Origin: Bacteroidota bacterium
GTDB taxonomy: Bacteria > Bacteroidota > Bacteroidia > Chitinophagales > Chitinophagaceae
Direction of reading: 5' to 3'
NCBI GenBank assembly: GCA_947460595.1
Contig: CANHGS010000021.1
Span: 1 to 56,761 of the forward strand
DNA length: 56,761 nucleotides
In this document: positions 34,213 to 43,717 of the stretch, piece after piece
Layout of the letters: each line of letters starts with the position of its first letter
How positions within the stretch are numbered: the first letter of the stretch is position 1
Position numbers and translations under genes: made by a program
Notes under the pieces: model-generated
Seen by the model: only the letters and a program-made list of their open reading frames with translations
The model's database searches: none
What the model was told of the DNA's origin: nothing

Positions 34213-34809
34213 ATGCATCAGTACTTCAAAATATACAAACCCTTCCAAGTACTTTCACAGTTTTCACCAGAGGGAGACAAGCAAACCTTATCTGATTTTT
34301 TTAAAGTTCCCAAGGACGTTTATCCAGTAGGAAGATTAGATTTTGATAGTGAAGGTTTGTTGTTGCTCACCAATAACAAACAAATCAATCATCGTTTATT
34401 GCATCCCAATTTTCAACACCAACGTTCTTACTTGGTACAAGTAGATGGAGCCATTACAGATGATGCCATTGAGCAATTAAAAAAAGGATTGGAAATAAAT
34501 GTGGATGGAAAAACACATCAGTGCAAACCATTACTTGCAAGAATATTAGAACAAGATCCTGAACTACCAGATAGAAATCCGCCTATCCGTTTTAGAAAAG
34601 AGATTCCCGCACCTTGGATAGAACTCATTCTAACGGAAGGAAAAAACAGACAGGTAAGAAAGATGACCGCCAAAGTTGGATTTCCCACTTTGCGTTTGGT
34701 GCGTAACAGTATTGAAAAAATTGAATTGGGTCCTATGCAACCCGGAGAAATCATAGAACTAACAGAGCAAGAACTCAGACAAAAACTGTTTGGTGGCAAA
34801 TCGCTTTGA
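34213..34809 (+). CDS. RsuA/RluE family pseudouridine synthase
   Basis: A 198-residue rRNA pseudouridine synthase. The catalytic Asp lies in PVGRLDFDSEGLLLLTNN. Other motifs are KTYLVQV-like RSYLVQVDG and GKNRQVRKMTAKVGFPTLRLVR. The lack of an N-terminal S4 domain and the length match RluE, which modifies 23S rRNA position 2457 in E. coli. The start at 34213 follows a terminator hairpin whose ACTTTTG tail may double as a -7 element. Confidence 0.88.
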   Translation: MHQYFKIYKPFQVLSQFSPEGDKQTLSDFFKVPKDVYPVGRLDFDSEGLLLLTNNKQINHRLLHPNFQHQRSYLVQVDGAITDDAIEQLKKGLEINVDGKTHQCKPLLARILEQDPELPDRNPPIRFRKEIPAPWIELILTEGKNRQVRKMTAKVGFPTLRLVRNSIEKIELGPMQPGEIIELTEQELRQKLFGGKSL

Positions 34810-34814
34810 TGCAT

Positions 34815-34822
34815 TATTTTTG
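34815..34822 (+). promoter_or_regulatory. -7 element of lysS
   Basis: TATTTTTG, an exact TAnnTTTG, giving an 18-base leader that contains AAAAGAAAATT but no strong Shine-Dalgarno. Confidence 0.55.
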
Positions 34823-34845
34823 CGGGTTCCAAGCAAAAGAAAATT

Positions 34846-36402
34846 ATGAGTTCAAACCATTTGTCAGAACAGGAATTGATCCGCAGGGATAAATTGGCCA
34901 AACTGCAAGCCGCAGGTATTGACCCCTATCCCGCACCATTGTATCCGGTTTCCCATTTTTCAACCGAGATCAAGGATCAGTTTACTGAAGAAACCAAGGA
35001 GCAGTTTGCTGCAGTTTGTGTGGCCGGAAGAATCATGAGTATCAATGACAAGGGTAAGGTATTCTTTATCAAGATTCAAGATAGCAAGGGCATTATCCAG
35101 TTATATGTAAAAAGGGATGACCTCTGCCCTGAAGAAGACAAGTCTTTCTGGGACAACGTGGTGAAAAACGGTTTGGACCTAGGAGATATAATTGGTGCCA
35201 CCGGATATGTATTTATCACCAAAACCGGAGAAACCTCCCTTCATACCCAAACTTTAACCTTACTCACTAAATCGCTCAAGCCATTACCGGTGGTAAAACG
35301 TGACGAGGAGGGCAATGTATTTGACGCTGTTACTGACCCCGAATTCCGCTATCGTCAGCGCTACGCAGACTTGATTGTGAACCCACAGGTTAGGGAAACC
35401 TTTGTGAAGAGAACCAAATTGTTCAATACCATCCGTGATTTCTTGAACGCACAAGGCGCTTTAGAAGTAGATACGCCTGTGTTACAGAGTATTCCTGGTG
35501 GAGCAGCTGCCAGACCCTTTATTTCTCACCATAATGCACTGGATATTCCTTTATACATGCGTATTGCCAATGAGCTCTATCTGAAAAGATTGATTGTGGG
35601 TGGATTTGACTGGGTTTATGAGTTTAGCCGCAACTTCCGAAACGAGGGTATGGACCGCACGCACAATCCAGAGTTCACCGTTTTGGAATGGTATACGGCT
35701 TACAAGGATTATTTCTGGATGATGGAAACCACCGAGCAATTGTTTGAGAAAATTGCCATGGCCCTACACGGCACCACAGATGTTCCTGTTGGAGACAAGA
35801 CCATCAGTTTCAAAGCCCCTTTTAAGCGCATCAGCATTTTAGATGCCATAAAAGAGAACACAGGAATTGACGTGAGCGATAAGGATGAAGCTGGCTTGCG
35901 CGATGTTTGCAAGCAATTAAATATCTCTGTTCCCAACAATATTGGAAAGGGTAAATTGATTGATGAGCTCTTTGGAAACACCAGCGAACACACTTATATA
36001 CAACCTACATTCATCATTGACTATCCGGTTGAGATGAGTCCGCTAACCAAGAAACACCGCAGTAAAGCAGGACTGGTAGAGCGATTTGAACTCATGATTA
36101 ATGGCAAGGAAATTGCCAATGCCTATACAGAGTTGAATGACCCCATTGACCAACGCGAGCGTTTTGAAGAACAGGCCAAACTCATGGAACGCGGAGACGA
36201 CGAAGCCATGTTTATAGACTATGACTTCTTGCGCGCTTTGGAATACGGTATGCCTCCAACTTCTGGCATTGGTATTGGTATTGACCGTTTGTGCATGCTC
36301 ATGACCAACCAAGCTTCTATACAAGACGTATTGTTGTTCCCACAAATGCGCCCTGAAAAGACCGATGAAACCACTGAAAAAGACGCTGAATCTGCTTCTT
36401 AA
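34846..36402 (+). CDS. lysS: Lysyl-tRNA synthetase (class II)
   Basis: Charges tRNA-Lys. The 518-residue protein has an N-terminal OB-fold anticodon-binding domain (VAGRIMSINDKGKVFFIKIQ) and class II motifs: motif 2 in FRNEGMDRTHNPEFTVLEWY and motif 3 in GIGIGIDRLCML. Length and motifs are standard for bacterial LysS. The start is clear at 34846, MSSNHLSEQELI. A strong terminator follows 65 bases after the stop. Confidence 0.97.
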   Translation: MSSNHLSEQELIRRDKLAKLQAAGIDPYPAPLYPVSHFSTEIKDQFTEETKEQFAAVCVAGRIMSINDKGKVFFIKIQDSKGIIQLYVKRDDLCPEEDKSFWDNVVKNGLDLGDIIGATGYVFITKTGETSLHTQTLTLLTKSLKPLPVVKRDEEGNVFDAVTDPEFRYRQRYADLIVNPQVRETFVKRTKLFNTIRDFLNAQGALEVDTPVLQSIPGGAAARPFISHHNALDIPLYMRIANELYLKRLIVGGFDWVYEFSRNFRNEGMDRTHNPEFTVLEWYTAYKDYFWMMETTEQLFEKIAMALHGTTDVPVGDKTISFKAPFKRISILDAIKENTGIDVSDKDEAGLRDVCKQLNISVPNNIGKGKLIDELFGNTSEHTYIQPTFIIDYPVEMSPLTKKHRSKAGLVERFELMINGKEIANAYTELNDPIDQRERFEEQAKLMERGDDEAMFIDYDFLRALEYGMPPTSGIGIGIDRLCMLMTNQASIQDVLLFPQMRPEKTDETTEKDAESAS

Positions 36403-36466
36403 AAGCCCTACTAAAACAATTTTAGTATTGAGATTCTAGTGTTTATAATAAATGTTTAAATTTGAG

Positions 36467-36505
36467 AACCCCCGGTTATGAAAATTAACAGGGGGGTTTT
36501 TGTTT
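36467..36505 (+). terminator. Intrinsic terminator of lysS
   Basis: AACCCCC (36467-36473) pairs with GGGGGTT (36492-36498), extended inside by GTTA/TAAC, and is followed by TTTTGTTTT. A strong rho-independent terminator. Confidence 0.88.
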
Positions 36506-36548
36506 TCTGATTAGAATAAATCATCTTGTAGTATCAATTATCCTTTAT

Positions 36549-39287
36549 ATGAAACAACTCAACAGCTTTCTGTTCTGCGGTCTGTTGTCCCTGACTGCAT
36601 TGAACGCACAAAATGCCAAGCCCGCCGCAGGCGGTGCGCCCCAACTGGTAAGCCAGGTAGAGGGAATTAAAGAATTCAAGCTCGGCAATGGGCTTAGGAT
36701 TCTATTAGTACCAGACAATTCTCAAAACAACCTAGTAGTGAACATCACTTATTTAGTGGGTTCTAGACACGAGGGTTATGGAGAAAGTGGTATGGCACAT
36801 TTGTTAGAACACATGATGTTCAAGACATCTAAGCGTTACAAAGAAATTAAGAAAGCCATTGCAGACAAGGGTGCAGAAGCCAATGGCACTACTTGGTATG
36901 ACCGTACCAACTATTATGAAGTAATGCCCGCCAATGACGAGAACCTAAAATGGGCGCTTGACATGGAGTCAGATAGAATGGTGAATAGCCAGATCTTGAA
37001 AGAAGAACTCAAGACCGAGTTTAGCGTAGTACGCAATGAATTTGAGTCTGGTGAAAATGATCCAGGCGGTGTGTTACAAGAACGCATTATGTCTACTGCT
37101 TATCTCTGGCATAACTATGGTAAATCAACCATTGGTAGCAAGGAAGATATTGAACTAGTGCCTGTTGAAAACCTGCGTGCTTTCTACAAAAAATACTACC
37201 AACCAGACAATGCTATTTTGATGGTGGGTGGAAAATTTGACGAGGCAAAAGCCCTGCAGTGGATCCAACAATTCTATGCTGGCATTCCAAAACCTAGCCG
37301 TGTGTTGCAAAACACTTATACTGTTGAGCCTGTGCAAGACGGAGAGCGCTATGTAGAACTAAAGCGCGTGGGCGATATTCAATACATGGGTATGCTCTAT
37401 CATACACCCGCTTATTCTGATAAAGACTTTGTAGCCAACCAAGCGCTGATGCACATCTTAACCAATAACCCTTCTGGGATTTTGTACAAAGCCTTAGTGG
37501 AAAAGAAATTGGCAACAGGCATTGGCTCAGACATGCTTTGGTTACAAGACCCAGGCTTTACTTATATACAAGCCGAGATTCCAAAAGAGAAAAGCATTGA
37601 TTCAGCTAAGACGGTCTTCATGTCTACTTTGGACCAAATTGGTAGCACCAATATTACGCAGGAAGAATTGGACCGTGCCAAAAACGCTTTGATCAAACGG
37701 GTTGAAAATACTACTAATAATACCATTGGTTTGAGCATCACCCTCACGGAAGCCATTGGTTCTGGAGACTGGCGTTTGTTTTACTTGAATAGGGATCGCC
37801 TAGAAAAACTAAGCCTAGCCGATGTACAAGCAGTGGCCAAAAAATATTACAAACCATCTAACCGTACTTGGGGATTATTTATTCCAGACAAAAATCCAGA
37901 CCGCGTAAAAGTAGATCCAACAACTGACGTAAGCGCTTTGGTAAAAGACTACAAGGGTAAGGAAGTAAAAAAACAAACCGAGACTTTTGAAACCAGTATT
38001 ACTAATATTAAAAAGAATACGGTTTACAAAAAATTACCCAATGGGTTCCGCTATGCTTTGCTGAAAAAACCAGCCAAAGGAGAAAAAATCATTGGTAATT
38101 TCAAGTTGCACATTGGTAATGAAAAAAGCCTTGAGAACTTGGCAACTGTTTCTAGTTTCACAGCATCTATGTTGCGCAATGGAACTAAGAGCTTGAATAA
38201 AAAACAGTTGAACGATAGCCTTGACAAAATTAAATCTCAAATTAATATCGGCGGTGGCGGCAATACCGTGAGTATTAACATTAATACAGACAAAGCGCAT
38301 TTTGCCAACTGTATGGCCTTGCTCAAAGAGATTCTGTCTAATCCTTCTTTTGACCAAAATGAATTAGACAAAATGATTTCACAAAGCAAAGCTTCTATAG
38401 ACGCCAACAGAAATGATCCACAATACCGTGCATCTATTTTGGCCGCTCAAAAATCTGAGCGTTATCCCAAGTCTAGTATTTACCATACTTCTGACGCAAA
38501 CGAATCTATTGCTGATTTGAATGCCGTAAAACGTGCAGACCTTGAAAGCTTCTATAATAGTCATTATGGCTCAAACAATGGTACCGCTGCATTGGTAGGA
38601 GAATTTGATCCTGCTGAAGCAGAAAAAGCTATTGCTACTGTATTTAACGGATGGAACACTAGGACCAATTTTGTACGCGTTCCGCAACAATATTTTGATG
38701 TGAAAGGTGAAGACCTAACCGTGTTAACGCCCGATAAGGCAAATGCTATGGCACTTGGTTTTATGAATATTCCAATGAATGAAGTAGACCCTGATTATGC
38801 TGCATTAACCATGGCCAATGAATTATTAGGAGGTGGTGCTTTTCTTTCTTCTAGGATTCCAAAAAGACTGCGTGAAGCAGAGGGAATGAGCTATGGCGCT
38901 GGATCATTCTTCAATGCCGGCTCTAGTGATAAAGTAGCGCAATGGGGAGTTTATGCCATCTTTAATCCTATCTACAAAAATCGTTTGGACTCTGCTTTAA
39001 AAGAAGAAATTACTAAAGCATTAGACAAAGGTTTCACAGATGATGAATTGAAAAAATCTACCGACTCTTGGATGCAAGGTAGAAAGATTGGATTGGGTGT
39101 TGATGGTCAATTAGCCAACCTGCTAGAATCTTATCAGTACCTAAATCGTGACCTTACTTGGTATACCGATTTTGAAAAGCAAATCACTTCTTTGAAATTG
39201 CCACAAGTAAATGCGGCTTTGAAAAAATACATTGATCCCAAAAAATTGATCCTAGTTTATGGTGGAGATTTTGAAAAGAAAAAATAA
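36549..39287 (+). CDS. M16 family zinc metallopeptidase (double-domain)
   Basis: A 912-residue exported pitrilysin-like protease. After the signal peptide (MKQLNSFLFCGLLSLTALNA) comes the inverted zinc motif H84-L-L-E-H88, with the downstream acidic region NEFESGENDPGG. The second half (from about residue 510) repeats the fold without the HxxEH motif, as usual for this family's inactive half. It probably degrades peptides in the periplasm. A strong hairpin terminator shared with the convergent gene follows. Confidence 0.93.
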   Translation: MKQLNSFLFCGLLSLTALNAQNAKPAAGGAPQLVSQVEGIKEFKLGNGLRILLVPDNSQNNLVVNITYLVGSRHEGYGESGMAHLLEHMMFKTSKRYKEIKKAIADKGAEANGTTWYDRTNYYEVMPANDENLKWALDMESDRMVNSQILKEELKTEFSVVRNEFESGENDPGGVLQERIMSTAYLWHNYGKSTIGSKEDIELVPVENLRAFYKKYYQPDNAILMVGGKFDEAKALQWIQQFYAGIPKPSRVLQNTYTVEPVQDGERYVELKRVGDIQYMGMLYHTPAYSDKDFVANQALMHILTNNPSGILYKALVEKKLATGIGSDMLWLQDPGFTYIQAEIPKEKSIDSAKTVFMSTLDQIGSTNITQEELDRAKNALIKRVENTTNNTIGLSITLTEAIGSGDWRLFYLNRDRLEKLSLADVQAVAKKYYKPSNRTWGLFIPDKNPDRVKVDPTTDVSALVKDYKGKEVKKQTETFETSITNIKKNTVYKKLPNGFRYALLKKPAKGEKIIGNFKLHIGNEKSLENLATVSSFTASMLRNGTKSLNKKQLNDSLDKIKSQINIGGGGNTVSININTDKAHFANCMALLKEILSNPSFDQNELDKMISQSKASIDANRNDPQYRASILAAQKSERYPKSSIYHTSDANESIADLNAVKRADLESFYNSHYGSNNGTAALVGEFDPAEAEKAIATVFNGWNTRTNFVRVPQQYFDVKGEDLTVLTPDKANAMALGFMNIPMNEVDPDYAALTMANELLGGGAFLSSRIPKRLREAEGMSYGAGSFFNAGSSDKVAQWGVYAIFNPIYKNRLDSALKEEITKALDKGFTDDELKKSTDSWMQGRKIGLGVDGQLANLLESYQYLNRDLTWYTDFEKQITSLKLPQVNAALKKYIDPKKLILVYGGDFEKKK

Positions 39288-39315
39288 CCCAATACTCCCC
39301 CACCAACAATAAAAC

Positions 39316-39349
39316 AAAAAGGGCTGCAGAAAATCTGCAGCCCTTTTTT
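39316..39349. terminator. Bidirectional terminator between M16 and M20 genes
   Basis: AAAAAGGGCTGCAG and CTGCAGCCCTTTTT form a perfect 14-pair stem around a five-base loop, flanked by A and T runs on both sides. It should end both convergent transcripts. Confidence 0.93.
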
Positions 39350-39382
39350 ATAAAATAATTTTCCACTCTACCCTTCCTCACA

Positions 39383-39508
39383 TTCTTCACTCTTATCTCT
39401 TCACTTTCTTTTCCTCCTCTCTTCACTCTTCACTTTCTTTTCCTCCTCTCTTCACTCTTCACTCTTCACTCTTCACTTTCTTCTTCCCCCTCTCTTCACT
39501 CTTCACTA
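39383..39508 (-). repeat. GA-rich (CT-rich on plus) microsatellite-like array, copy B
   Basis: Repeats of CTCTTCACTCTTCACTTTCT and TTTCCTCCTCT, nearly the same words as the array at 32721-32856. It lies directly after the stop codon of a minus-strand gene (39511), with the GA-rich strand as that gene's mRNA sense. Confidence 0.8.
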
Positions 39509-39510
39509 CT

Positions 39511-40974
39511 TTAGTCTCTATAGTTCAACGCCGGCTTTCTATCCCCCAACAGGGCCTTGTATTGGTAGTCTCCACGCGCTTCTTTAAATTCTGCTTTTGC
39601 TTTTTCAATCAATGCTGGCTGTGTAAATAAATCAATAGCAGTAAGCGTCATGGTTTTAGCCGCTACCAGCATCCCCTTGGTGCCAATCTCGGTTCCGCCA
39701 CAAGCCACCGCCTGCCAGCTATGCGCAGGTGTTCCTGGAATCCAAGTAGCAGCTTCCATTCCAACAGTAGGAACTGCATAACTTACGTCGCCCACATCGG
39801 TGCTGCCACCTCCTGCATCTACTACTGCTTGCAAAGGTTTTACCATAGCCGCATTGGCTATTTCAGGTGCTTTAAATGTGAAACTGCTTTGTAGTTTTTT
39901 TCCAAAAGCTATTTCTTCTGCGCTGTATTGCACACCGCCTACTTTTTCTAAATTCTGTTGCATGTTTTCTGCCAAAGTTCTGTTGATCAGTAGGTCATGG
40001 GTTCCGCCAATGATCTCATAGTCAACATTGGTTTCTGTTCCCATGGCTGCTCCTTTGGATGCTTTAACCAATCTTTCAAAAATAGATACCACTTGATCAC
40101 GCTTGGGGTGACGCACATAATAAAACACTTCAGAAAAATCAGGCACTACATTGGGTGCTTTACCCCCTGCAGTAATCACATAGTGAATCCTGGTTTCTTG
40201 GGGTACGTGTTCGCGCATCATGTTGACCATATTGTCCATGGCTTCTACACCATCCAAGGCTGATCGGCCTCTTTCTGGAGACATAGATGCGTGTGCGCTT
40301 AAACCTTTGAATCTAAATTTAGCAGATGTATTGGCCAGGGCCGATGTCATGGTAATACTATTAGCGTCTCCTGGGTGCCAATGCACAGCCACGTCTACAT
40401 CATTGAATAATCCTGCACGCACCATATACACTTTACCACTACCACCTTCTTCTGCAGGGCAACCAAATACTTTTACGGTACCGGTTAATTTTTTGGCTTC
40501 TATGAGCTTTTTAATTTCAATACCTGCAGCTACCGATGCCGTTCCAAACAAGTGGTGACCACAACCATGTCCAGCATCCTGACCAGCAATTGGTGTTTTT
40601 TCTGGATTAGCTTGTTGTGCCAAACCGGGCAAAGCATCGTATTCAGCTAAAATAGCAATCACGGGTTTACCGCTTCCATAAGTTGCCACAAAAGCGGTTG
40701 GGATACCCGCAACACCTGCTTCTACTTGAAAGCCCGCTTCTTTTAAATGCTGCTGATGCAAGGCCGAGCTCTTCACTTCTTTGTAGCCTACTTCAGCGTA
40801 TTTCCAGATTTGCAAAGCCGTGGCTTTGTCTGTTTCATAACTCGCTTGCAAGTCTTGCAGTGCTACAGTTTTTAAAAGGTCGGTGGGATTGGCTGCTACC
40901 GTTTTAGGTTTTTTCTGTGCCAAAGCTAGCATCACTATCAAACTCAAGGATGCAGTACAAATCAATTTTCTCAT
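39511..40974 (-). CDS. M20 family amidohydrolase (AbgB-like)
   Basis: A 487-residue zinc amidohydrolase with a signal peptide (MRKLICTASLSLIVMLALA), so it is exported. Motifs are AILAEYDALPGL, GHGCGHHLFGTASVAA and the HWHPGDANSI region, all as in peptidase M20D, and the dimerisation domain follows (KGLSAHASMSPERGRSALDG). The best match in layout is AbgB, the subunit B of p-aminobenzoyl-glutamate hydrolase. The natural substrate here is not known. An SDR gene lies 11 bases upstream. Confidence 0.88.
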   Translation of the reverse strand: MRKLICTASLSLIVMLALAQKKPKTVAANPTDLLKTVALQDLQASYETDKATALQIWKYAEVGYKEVKSSALHQQHLKEAGFQVEAGVAGIPTAFVATYGSGKPVIAILAEYDALPGLAQQANPEKTPIAGQDAGHGCGHHLFGTASVAAGIEIKKLIEAKKLTGTVKVFGCPAEEGGSGKVYMVRAGLFNDVDVAVHWHPGDANSITMTSALANTSAKFRFKGLSAHASMSPERGRSALDGVEAMDNMVNMMREHVPQETRIHYVITAGGKAPNVVPDFSEVFYYVRHPKRDQVVSIFERLVKASKGAAMGTETNVDYEIIGGTHDLLINRTLAENMQQNLEKVGGVQYSAEEIAFGKKLQSSFTFKAPEIANAAMVKPLQAVVDAGGGSTDVGDVSYAVPTVGMEAATWIPGTPAHSWQAVACGGTEIGTKGMLVAAKTMTLTAIDLFTQPALIEKAKAEFKEARGDYQYKALLGDRKPALNYRD

Positions 40975-40985
40975 AGCTAGTTTAT

Positions 40986-41804
40986 TTATACAAAAAGGTC
41001 TGGGTACAATTGTGCACCAGGAACAACGGAATATTTAGATAAATCGGTAATGCCTTCTCCAGCCAATACCTCTTCATCAATAAAGGTATTGCCCGTACAC
41101 TGTGATGCATTTTTCTTTAAAATAAAATACACGGCGTCTGCAATAATTTCTGGCGTACGGCTCATTTTAGCTAGTGCTTCGCCACCCAACAAATTGCGTA
41201 CTGCTGCGGTATCAATGGTGGTTTTGGGCCAAAGGGCATTGGCAGCAATACCTGCTCCTTTAAATTCTGCAGCCCAACCCAGCGCCAGCATACTCATGTT
41301 GAACTTGGTAATGGTATAAGCAATATGTCCACCCATCCATTTTGGAATCAGGTTAATGGGAGGAGATAAGGTAATAATATGTGGGTTCTTCCCCTTTCTC
41401 AAATAGGGTAAGCAGTGCTTGACTACCAAGAAAGTGCCACGCACATTGATGCTCTGCATCAGGTCAAAACGCTTTGATTCGGTTTGTTCTGTTGGTGTAA
41501 GAGAAATGGCTGAAGCATTGTTGATGACTACGTCAATGCCTCCAAAACGTTCAACGGCTAGTTGCACCATTTGTTGAATCTGTTCCTCGTTGCGAATATC
41601 CACTTGAACGGCAAGTGCTTTTCCGCCAGCTGCCTCTACTTCTGCAGCGGCAGAATAAATGGTTCCGCCTAAACGAGGGTCTTCATCAACTGATTTGGCT
41701 GCAATGATAATATTGGCTCCTTCTTTGGCAAGACGGATGGCCATGGCTTTTCCAATTCCCCTGCTAGCGCCGGTAATCAGGATGGTTCTGTTTTGAAATG
41801 GCAT
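40986..41804 (-). CDS. SDR family oxidoreductase (HSDL2-like)
   Basis: A 272-residue short-chain dehydrogenase. It has TGASRGIGKAMA (11-22), NNAS, and a catalytic region ITLSPPINL followed by Y-T-I-T-K (catalytic Tyr and Lys). The sequence and ending resemble hydroxysteroid dehydrogenase-like protein 2 and SCP-type SDRs that act on lipid substrates. The start ATG at 41804 follows a TAAATTG promoter-like element. It shares an operon with the M20 amidohydrolase. Confidence 0.85.
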   Translation of the reverse strand: MPFQNRTILITGASRGIGKAMAIRLAKEGANIIIAAKSVDEDPRLGGTIYSAAAEVEAAGGKALAVQVDIRNEEQIQQMVQLAVERFGGIDVVINNASAISLTPTEQTESKRFDLMQSINVRGTFLVVKHCLPYLRKGKNPHIITLSPPINLIPKWMGGHIAYTITKFNMSMLALGWAAEFKGAGIAANALWPKTTIDTAAVRNLLGGEALAKMSRTPEIIADAVYFILKKNASQCTGNTFIDEEVLAGEGITDLSKYSVVPGAQLYPDLFV

Positions 41805-41841
41805 ATGATAGTGGTTAGATACTCAATTTAGCAAATCCAAC

Positions 41842-42417
41842 TTACCAACCTAAGAAATCTTTGATAACGGATTCAGTTTCTGCGCATGCCTTGTCTAAGT
41901 CATGGTTCACTATACAAACGTTGAACATATGGTTAAAGCTAATTTCATAAGCCGCTTTGTTTACCCTAGTAGCCAAGGTTTCGGGAGTTTCCGTACCCCG
42001 GCTCTCCAACCTTCTTTTGAGTTCTTCCACAGAGGGGGGTTCTATAAATATGGAAAGACTGCTTCCTTTAAATTGTTCCTGCACATGAACAGCCCCTTGT
42101 ACGTCTATGTCTAACATGGGGGTTTTACCTAGAGACCAGATGCGCTCCAACTCTGCATGCAAGGTACCATAGTACTTGCCCTCATACACCATTTCCCATT
42201 CTATAAAAGCATTTTCAGCAATTTTCTGCTTAAAATCCGCTTCGCTAATAAAATGATAATCCACCCCATCTTGTTCTCCCGCCCTTGGTTTACGGGTTGC
42301 TGCCGAAATAGAGAAAGCCAGGTTGGGATATTTTCTCAGAAGATAACGGGTAATGGAAGTCTTACCAGCTCCAGAGGGAGCAGTAATGATAATTAGTTTG
42401 TTTTGGCTATTGGCCAT
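41842..42417 (-). CDS. gmk: Guanylate kinase
   Basis: ATP-dependent phosphorylation of GMP to GDP. The 191-residue protein has the P-loop APSGAGKTSI, the GMP-binding YHFISEADF and SAATRKPRAGEQDGVDYHF region, and the lid sequence RLESRGTETPETLATR. The ATG at 42417 gives MANSQNKLIIITAPSG, a natural start; the frame extends six codons further but without support. Length is typical. Confidence 0.96.
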   Translation of the reverse strand: MANSQNKLIIITAPSGAGKTSITRYLLRKYPNLAFSISAATRKPRAGEQDGVDYHFISEADFKQKIAENAFIEWEMVYEGKYYGTLHAELERIWSLGKTPMLDIDVQGAVHVQEQFKGSSLSIFIEPPSVEELKRRLESRGTETPETLATRVNKAAYEISFNHMFNVCIVNHDLDKACAETESVIKDFLGW

Positions 42418-42449
42418 GCGAGGGATTTGATGCAAAGAAACGCATTTTA

Positions 42450-43547
42450 TTATTGTTGACCTGAAATGGGAAGTTGCACAGTAGCTGCTACCTGTTGATC
42501 ATTAATATTGGTGAGACTCAATACCGGTGCACTAGCGTAGAAAAGTCGGAAACGTTTGTTCAGATTGACTATACCAATACCCTGCCTACCCATATCTTCC
42601 TGGGCTTGAATCTGACCGGTATTGATCACGGTAATGAAGAGTTCCTCTCCTATTTTCTTTACTTCTACCTGTACATGCCCACCTTTGACCAATTTGCTAA
42701 TGCCATGCTTGATGGCATTTTCTGCCAAGTTTAGCAAGATACTGGGGGGCACCGTTATTTCTAGGGCTTCTGGGTCAACCTCTACCGTAAATTCCAAGCG
42801 CTCTTCAAACCTAATTTTCTCTAAAGTCAAATAGTCCCTTACTATATCAGCTTCTTGTTGCACGCTGATAAATCGTTGCTTTTCATAGTTGAGGGTATGA
42901 CGCAACAATTGAGACAAGAGGGTGGTAGCTGTTCGGGCTTGCTCCCCATCGGTGATGATCAGGGAGCGGATACTATTTAAGGCATTGAACAGAAAATGGG
43001 GATTCAATTGCAAACGCAGAATTTCTAGTTGAGCGGTTTGAAGCTCCAAAGCAGTATGCAATTGTTTTACATCGGCCTTGGCCTTATGGTATAAAAACTT
43101 TGAAATATGGTACATCAATAACCAAACTGCCAAGTAGCGGCTCCAGTTAATGACGTTCATGAAAAAGTTCAGGTTCCAAAAAGCAATCCTAGAACTATGT
43201 TTAATCAGGTAGAAGAAGAAAGTGCCAGTTAGGGGAATGATCAAAGACAAACTAACCCAAGAAACCAGCATCCAGAAAAACTGCATCAGGTAAGTGCGCA
43301 TAAAAAAATTGCTCTGGTTAATAATATAACGGTACAAATGGGTGTAGAGCATGGCAATGACCGTAAGACCTGAAAGCGATAGAAAATCTGGGATGGTAAA
43401 AAATCCCAAGCCTATATAATTGATCAATTCATAGAACAACATGGCCAACCAGCCGCAGGCTTGAAAAACCCAATAAAGGGTTTTTCGGTTTACTTTGTCT
43501 AAACGCAGGGGTTGTTTTTTATTGTTAGGATTGGGCATAGTTACCAT
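42450..43547 (-). CDS. LytS-type sensor histidine kinase
   Basis: A 365-residue membrane histidine kinase of the LytS/YehU class. Four membrane helices (about 27-170) are followed by the His_kinase domain with LNPHFLFNALNSIRSL (phospho-accepting His in HFLFN) and an ATPase domain (NLAENAIKHGISKLVKGG, GRQGIGIVNL). A LytTR response regulator normally lies beside such kinases; none is seen on either side, so the partner is elsewhere. The start could be the second ATG at 43538. Confidence 0.9.
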   Translation of the reverse strand: MVTMPNPNNKKQPLRLDKVNRKTLYWVFQACGWLAMLFYELINYIGLGFFTIPDFLSLSGLTVIAMLYTHLYRYIINQSNFFMRTYLMQFFWMLVSWVSLSLIIPLTGTFFFYLIKHSSRIAFWNLNFFMNVINWSRYLAVWLLMYHISKFLYHKAKADVKQLHTALELQTAQLEILRLQLNPHFLFNALNSIRSLIITDGEQARTATTLLSQLLRHTLNYEKQRFISVQQEADIVRDYLTLEKIRFEERLEFTVEVDPEALEITVPPSILLNLAENAIKHGISKLVKGGHVQVEVKKIGEELFITVINTGQIQAQEDMGRQGIGIVNLNKRFRLFYASAPVLSLTNINDQQVAATVQLPISGQQ

Positions 43548-43717
43548 TCATTAAACAAATATGGGAGAATTTTTCCATCTCATTCCAAAATCTATTTTTT
43601 ACCAATAAACGCACTTAAACGGGGTAAAATGCTGGTGAAATCATAGAAAATCGCCCCTTTTTATCAAATTTTCAGGTTGTTTGCCTTAACTTGTTTGTCA
43701 GAAAAAACGATTGCCCC

